Part shown: positions 63,957-64,000 of the stretch, in pieces
Position numbering within the stretch: position 1 is the stretch's first letter
Layout of the letters: every line of letters starts with the position of its first letter
NCBI RefSeq assembly: GCF_008079445.1
Contig: NZ_VRYH01000009.1
Coordinates: 27,045-91,044 of the forward strand
Direction of reading: 5' to 3'
Length of the DNA stretch: 64,000 nt
Source of the DNA: Aidingimonas lacisalsi
Lineage (GTDB): Bacteria > Pseudomonadota > Gammaproteobacteria > Pseudomonadales > Halomonadaceae
Program-made: the position numbers and the translations under genes
The notes under the pieces: model-generated
What the model saw: only the letters and a program-made list of their open reading frames with translations
What the model was told of the DNA's origin: nothing
Databases searched by the model: none

Positions 63957-64000
63957 ATGTCCCACTCTTCTCCCTTGATCGCCGACGATATCGAGTCCTA
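63957..64000 (+). CDS. Start of an unidentified gene, cut by window end
   Basis: ATG 63957 follows CCAGGG with a six-base spacer and is open to the window edge. Only 14 residues (M-S-H-S-S-P-L-I-A-D-D-I-E-S) are visible, too few to identify the product. Confidence 0.5.
   Translation, partial: MSHSSPLIADDIES

Overview
The window looks like a chromosomal segment of a halophilic or marine gammaproteobacterium, most likely Halomonadaceae. This is inferred from overall gene style, moderately high GC, GTG/TTG starts with overlapping stops, and a REP-like repeat (core ATCGCGACTGAAGTCGC) scattered between genes. No rRNA or tRNA gene was seen. Nearly the whole window is one surface-polysaccharide locus that has been repeatedly invaded and rearranged, and a lasso-peptide (RiPP) gene set is embedded in its right half.

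Layout. (1) 1-3.6 kb: sugar-acid catabolism genes (IlvD/Edd dehydratase, RraA-family and DHDPS-family proteins) plus a HupE/UreJ membrane protein. (2) 3.7-6 kb: a membrane protein and an O-antigen-ligase-type protein. (3) 6.2-23.8 kb: a long, tightly packed polysaccharide operon that begins at an RfaH-type ops element. It carries wza-wzb-wzc, a PglK-like ABC flippase, a legionaminic-type nonulosonic acid set (legB, NeuD-like, NeuB, NeuC, PtmE-like, CMP-transferase) that lacks the expected LegC aminotransferase, and a tailoring module (two SDRs, pyruvyl transferase, Gfo/Idh, deacetylase, DUF4910). (4) 23.8-32.7 kb: an AT-rich glycosyltransferase island with IS66 and IS630 remnants. It includes a protein with bacterial sialyltransferase-type motifs, a plausible user of the CMP-nonulosonate. 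(5) 32.3-43.6 kb: rhamnose genes rfbBDAC, asnB, a dead IS30, a polymerase-like protein, a GT4 and a PglC-like priming transferase, followed by a wrecked DegT aminotransferase.

(6) 44-60.2 kb: galE, then a lasso-peptide system in two blocks. The plus-strand block is an HPr-kinase-like protein, a nucleotidyltransferase and an ABC exporter. The minus-strand block is B2 protease, cyclase, two small precursor genes that I found by reading the minus strand, and a PqqD-like B1 protein. Both precursors share a W-x-T-P-E-L leader with Thr at -2, have Glu at core position 9 and end in Ser, as expected for a kinase-modified lasso peptide. The two blocks are separated by an orphan helical protein and nested insertion sequences (an intact-looking IS3 inside an IS110, abutting a truncated second IS3). 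A C-terminal fragment of a second ABC exporter lies beside the B1 gene. The minus-strand lasso genes follow directly behind two polysaccharide genes (a PglF/CapD-like dehydratase and a nucleotide-sugar dehydrogenase), with overlapping ends.

(7) 60.7-64 kb: SLC13-type permease, a tandem REP array, cysQ and the first codons of one more gene.
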